Assembly (NCBI GenBank): GCA_044336815.1
Contig: JBIIOU010000097.1
Location: 1-7,783 of the forward strand
Direction: 5' to 3'
DNA length: 7,783 bases
From: GCA-2737125 sp044336815
GTDB lineage: Bacteria > Actinomycetota > Actinomycetes > S36-B12
The translations under genes and the position numbers were made by a program. Shown in pieces: positions 6,907-7,783 of the stretch; within the stretch, counting starts at the first letter, position 1; the number at the start of each line of letters is the position of its first letter. The notes beneath the pieces were generated by a model. It made no database searches, was not told the DNA's origin, and worked only from the letters and a program-made list of their open reading frames with translations.

Positions 6907-6939
6907 GGAGTGAACCTTTCGGAGAGGAGACCATCGGAA

Positions 6940-6959
6940 ACCGAGATCAACACCTCGGT
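6940..6959. other. Hairpin upstream of the FAD oxidoreductase
   Basis: ACCGAG (6940-6945) and CTCGGT (6954-6959) form a perfect 6-bp stem with an 8-nt loop. Its right arm overlaps a competing pairing, GGTG (6957-6960) with CACC (6965-6968), so only one can form. It lies about 35 bp before the GTG start in the untranslated stretch between potC and the oxidoreductase. Its function is unknown. Confidence 0.3.
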
Positions 6960-6988
6960 GATCCCACCAGTCCCTTCAACCAAATCAC

Positions 6989-7004
6989 GGCCTCAGTTGA
7001 GGCC
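6989..7004 (-). terminator. Possible weak terminator or mRNA-stabilising hairpin after potC
   Basis: GGCCTCA (6989-6995) and TGAGGCC (6998-7004) form a perfect inverted repeat, read as a 6-bp stem with a 4-nt loop. It lies 20 bp beyond the potC stop. The minus strand continues GTGATTTGG, so there is no proper U-run. It could partly terminate or stabilise the upstream transcript rather than end the operon. Confidence 0.35.
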
Positions 7005-7023
7005 TTTGCCGAAAATCCAGAGC

Positions 7024-7783
7024 TCAATTTGACATTAGTTTTTTACGGCGACGATGATTAACCAGTTGACTACCGAGCACAATCAGCAGGGCAATCACAA
7101 AGACCATTGTCGCCAAGGCATTAACCTGCACCGGTATTCCACGTTGCGCCGCTCCCCAAATGAAAATTGGGAAGGTTACCAAGGTGCCCGCATTGAAATA
7201 ACTGATGATGAAGTCGTCGAATGAAAGGGAGAAACCAAGTAAGGCGGCACCGGCGATGCCTGGCGCAACCAGCGGCAACGTTACGTATCTGAAAGTGGAT
7301 TTCGGATCGGCATATAGATCTCGTGCGGCTTCTTCAAGTCGTGGATCAAGGCCCTGCAGCCTAGCTTTGACGGTAACAACCACGAACGAGATTATGAACA
7401 TAATGTGCGCGATAATCACCGTCCATTGACCCAGCGGGAATCGCAGATTCAAAAACAGTGCCAAGAGACTCGAACCCATAACAACTTCAGGGGTGGCCAT
7501 CGGCAAAAATATCAGTAGGTTGGTAGTGCTGCGGCCGCGAAAACGGTATCGCACCAATGCGAAGGCGATCATCGTCCCAAGCGCCGTAGCTACGACTGTT
7601 GAAATAATGCCAATTTGAATACTAGTTGCGAATGATGAGCAAACCCCTGGGACCCCGCAGAGATTGGTCCATGCATCGGTCGAGAATTGCGTCCAACTGA
7701 TATTGAACTTACCCGATGGCTTATTGAAACTTAAGATCGCAACAACAGCGATAGGTATGAAAAGGTAAATCAGGACGAGTATC
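7024..7783 (-). CDS. potC: PotC-like spermidine/putrescine ABC transporter permease (5' end outside window)
   Basis: The minus-strand frame is open from the right edge to TGA at 7026-7024, giving 252 visible residues. Since PotC proteins are about 260-280 residues, only the first 10-25 are missing. The Met at 7572 is internal, because clear transporter sequence precedes it. Six hydrophobic segments are visible at about 1-19, 54-78, 89-112, 120-139, 171-190 and 221-241. The EAA loop that docks the ATPase begins at EAARDL (151-156) and ends in VTLPLVAPG. SFDDFIISYFNAG (187-199) and RGIPVQVNALATM (214-226) are characteristic of polyamine/putrescine permeases. It is an inner-membrane partner of a PotA ATPase, a PotB permease and a PotD binding protein, which should lie to the right. 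Its position upstream of the oxidase links uptake to catabolism. PotI-type putrescine permeases are very similar, so the exact substrate is open. Confidence 0.9.
   Translation of the reverse strand, partial: ILVLIYLFIPIAVVAILSFNKPSGKFNISWTQFSTDAWTNLCGVPGVCSSFATSIQIGIISTVVATALGTMIAFALVRYRFRGRSTTNLLIFLPMATPEVVMGSSLLALFLNLRFPLGQWTVIIAHIMFIISFVVVTVKARLQGLDPRLEEAARDLYADPKSTFRYVTLPLVAPGIAGAALLGFSLSFDDFIISYFNAGTLVTFPIFIWGAAQRGIPVQVNALATMVFVIALLIVLGSQLVNHRRRKKLMSN

Noticed and set aside
7319..7345. Tyr in place of the usual Gly in the permease EAA loop (EAARDLYAD)
   Set aside because: As I recall, many PotC-type permeases carry this variant; not a sign of damage.
7024..7572. A complete 182-residue permease starting at 7572
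   Set aside because: The frame stays open to the right edge and the extra 70 residues carry PotC-like membrane and periplasmic sequence, so 7572 is an internal Met.

Overview
The window reads as part of a polyamine/agmatine uptake and catabolism locus from a bacterium, most likely an actinomycete (Actinomycetota). The basis is the actinobacterial flavour of the proteins (the FAD oxidoreductase C-terminus, the PotC-like permease, the ureohydrolase), a G+C content that looks to be in the mid-50s percent by eye, frequent Shine-Dalgarno starts and a GTG start. That G+C is low for Streptomyces-type genomes and suggests a lower-GC or uncultured lineage; this assignment is inference.

Layout, left to right. 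(1) 1-206, minus: the N-terminal 68 residues of an unrecognised small protein that runs off the left edge. (2) 323-1786, minus: an NAD(P)-dependent aldehyde dehydrogenase. (3) An 84-bp divergent intergenic region (1787-1870) holding a 9-bp-arm imperfect inverted repeat, a good operator candidate. (4) 1871-3220, plus: 4-aminobutyrate aminotransferase (gabT). (5) gabT converges on the next gene with only 7 bp between stop codons, and an imperfect hairpin spans the junction. (6) A minus-strand gene train, in order of transcription: potC-like permease (7783-7024, start outside the window), FAD-dependent amine oxidoreductase (6906-5491), agmatinase-family ureohydrolase (5467-4442), and a saccharopine-dehydrogenase-like oxidoreductase (4439-3228). 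The last three are spaced 23 bp and 2 bp apart and look like one operon. A 117-bp gap with two small hairpins separates potC from the oxidoreductase.

How the genes fit together (inference from families). The permease imports putrescine, spermidine or agmatine. The FAD enzyme oxidises an amine to an aldehyde, the aldehyde dehydrogenase makes the acid, the ureohydrolase removes urea from agmatine or 4-guanidinobutyrate, GabT converts GABA to succinate semialdehyde, and an aldehyde dehydrogenase takes that to succinate. The saccharopine-dehydrogenase-like protein does not have an obvious step in this scheme, yet it is the gene most tightly coupled to the ureohydrolase. It is the most interesting unknown here. 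No mobile elements, RNA genes or CRISPR arrays were seen, and no stretch longer than 300 bases lacks a gene.
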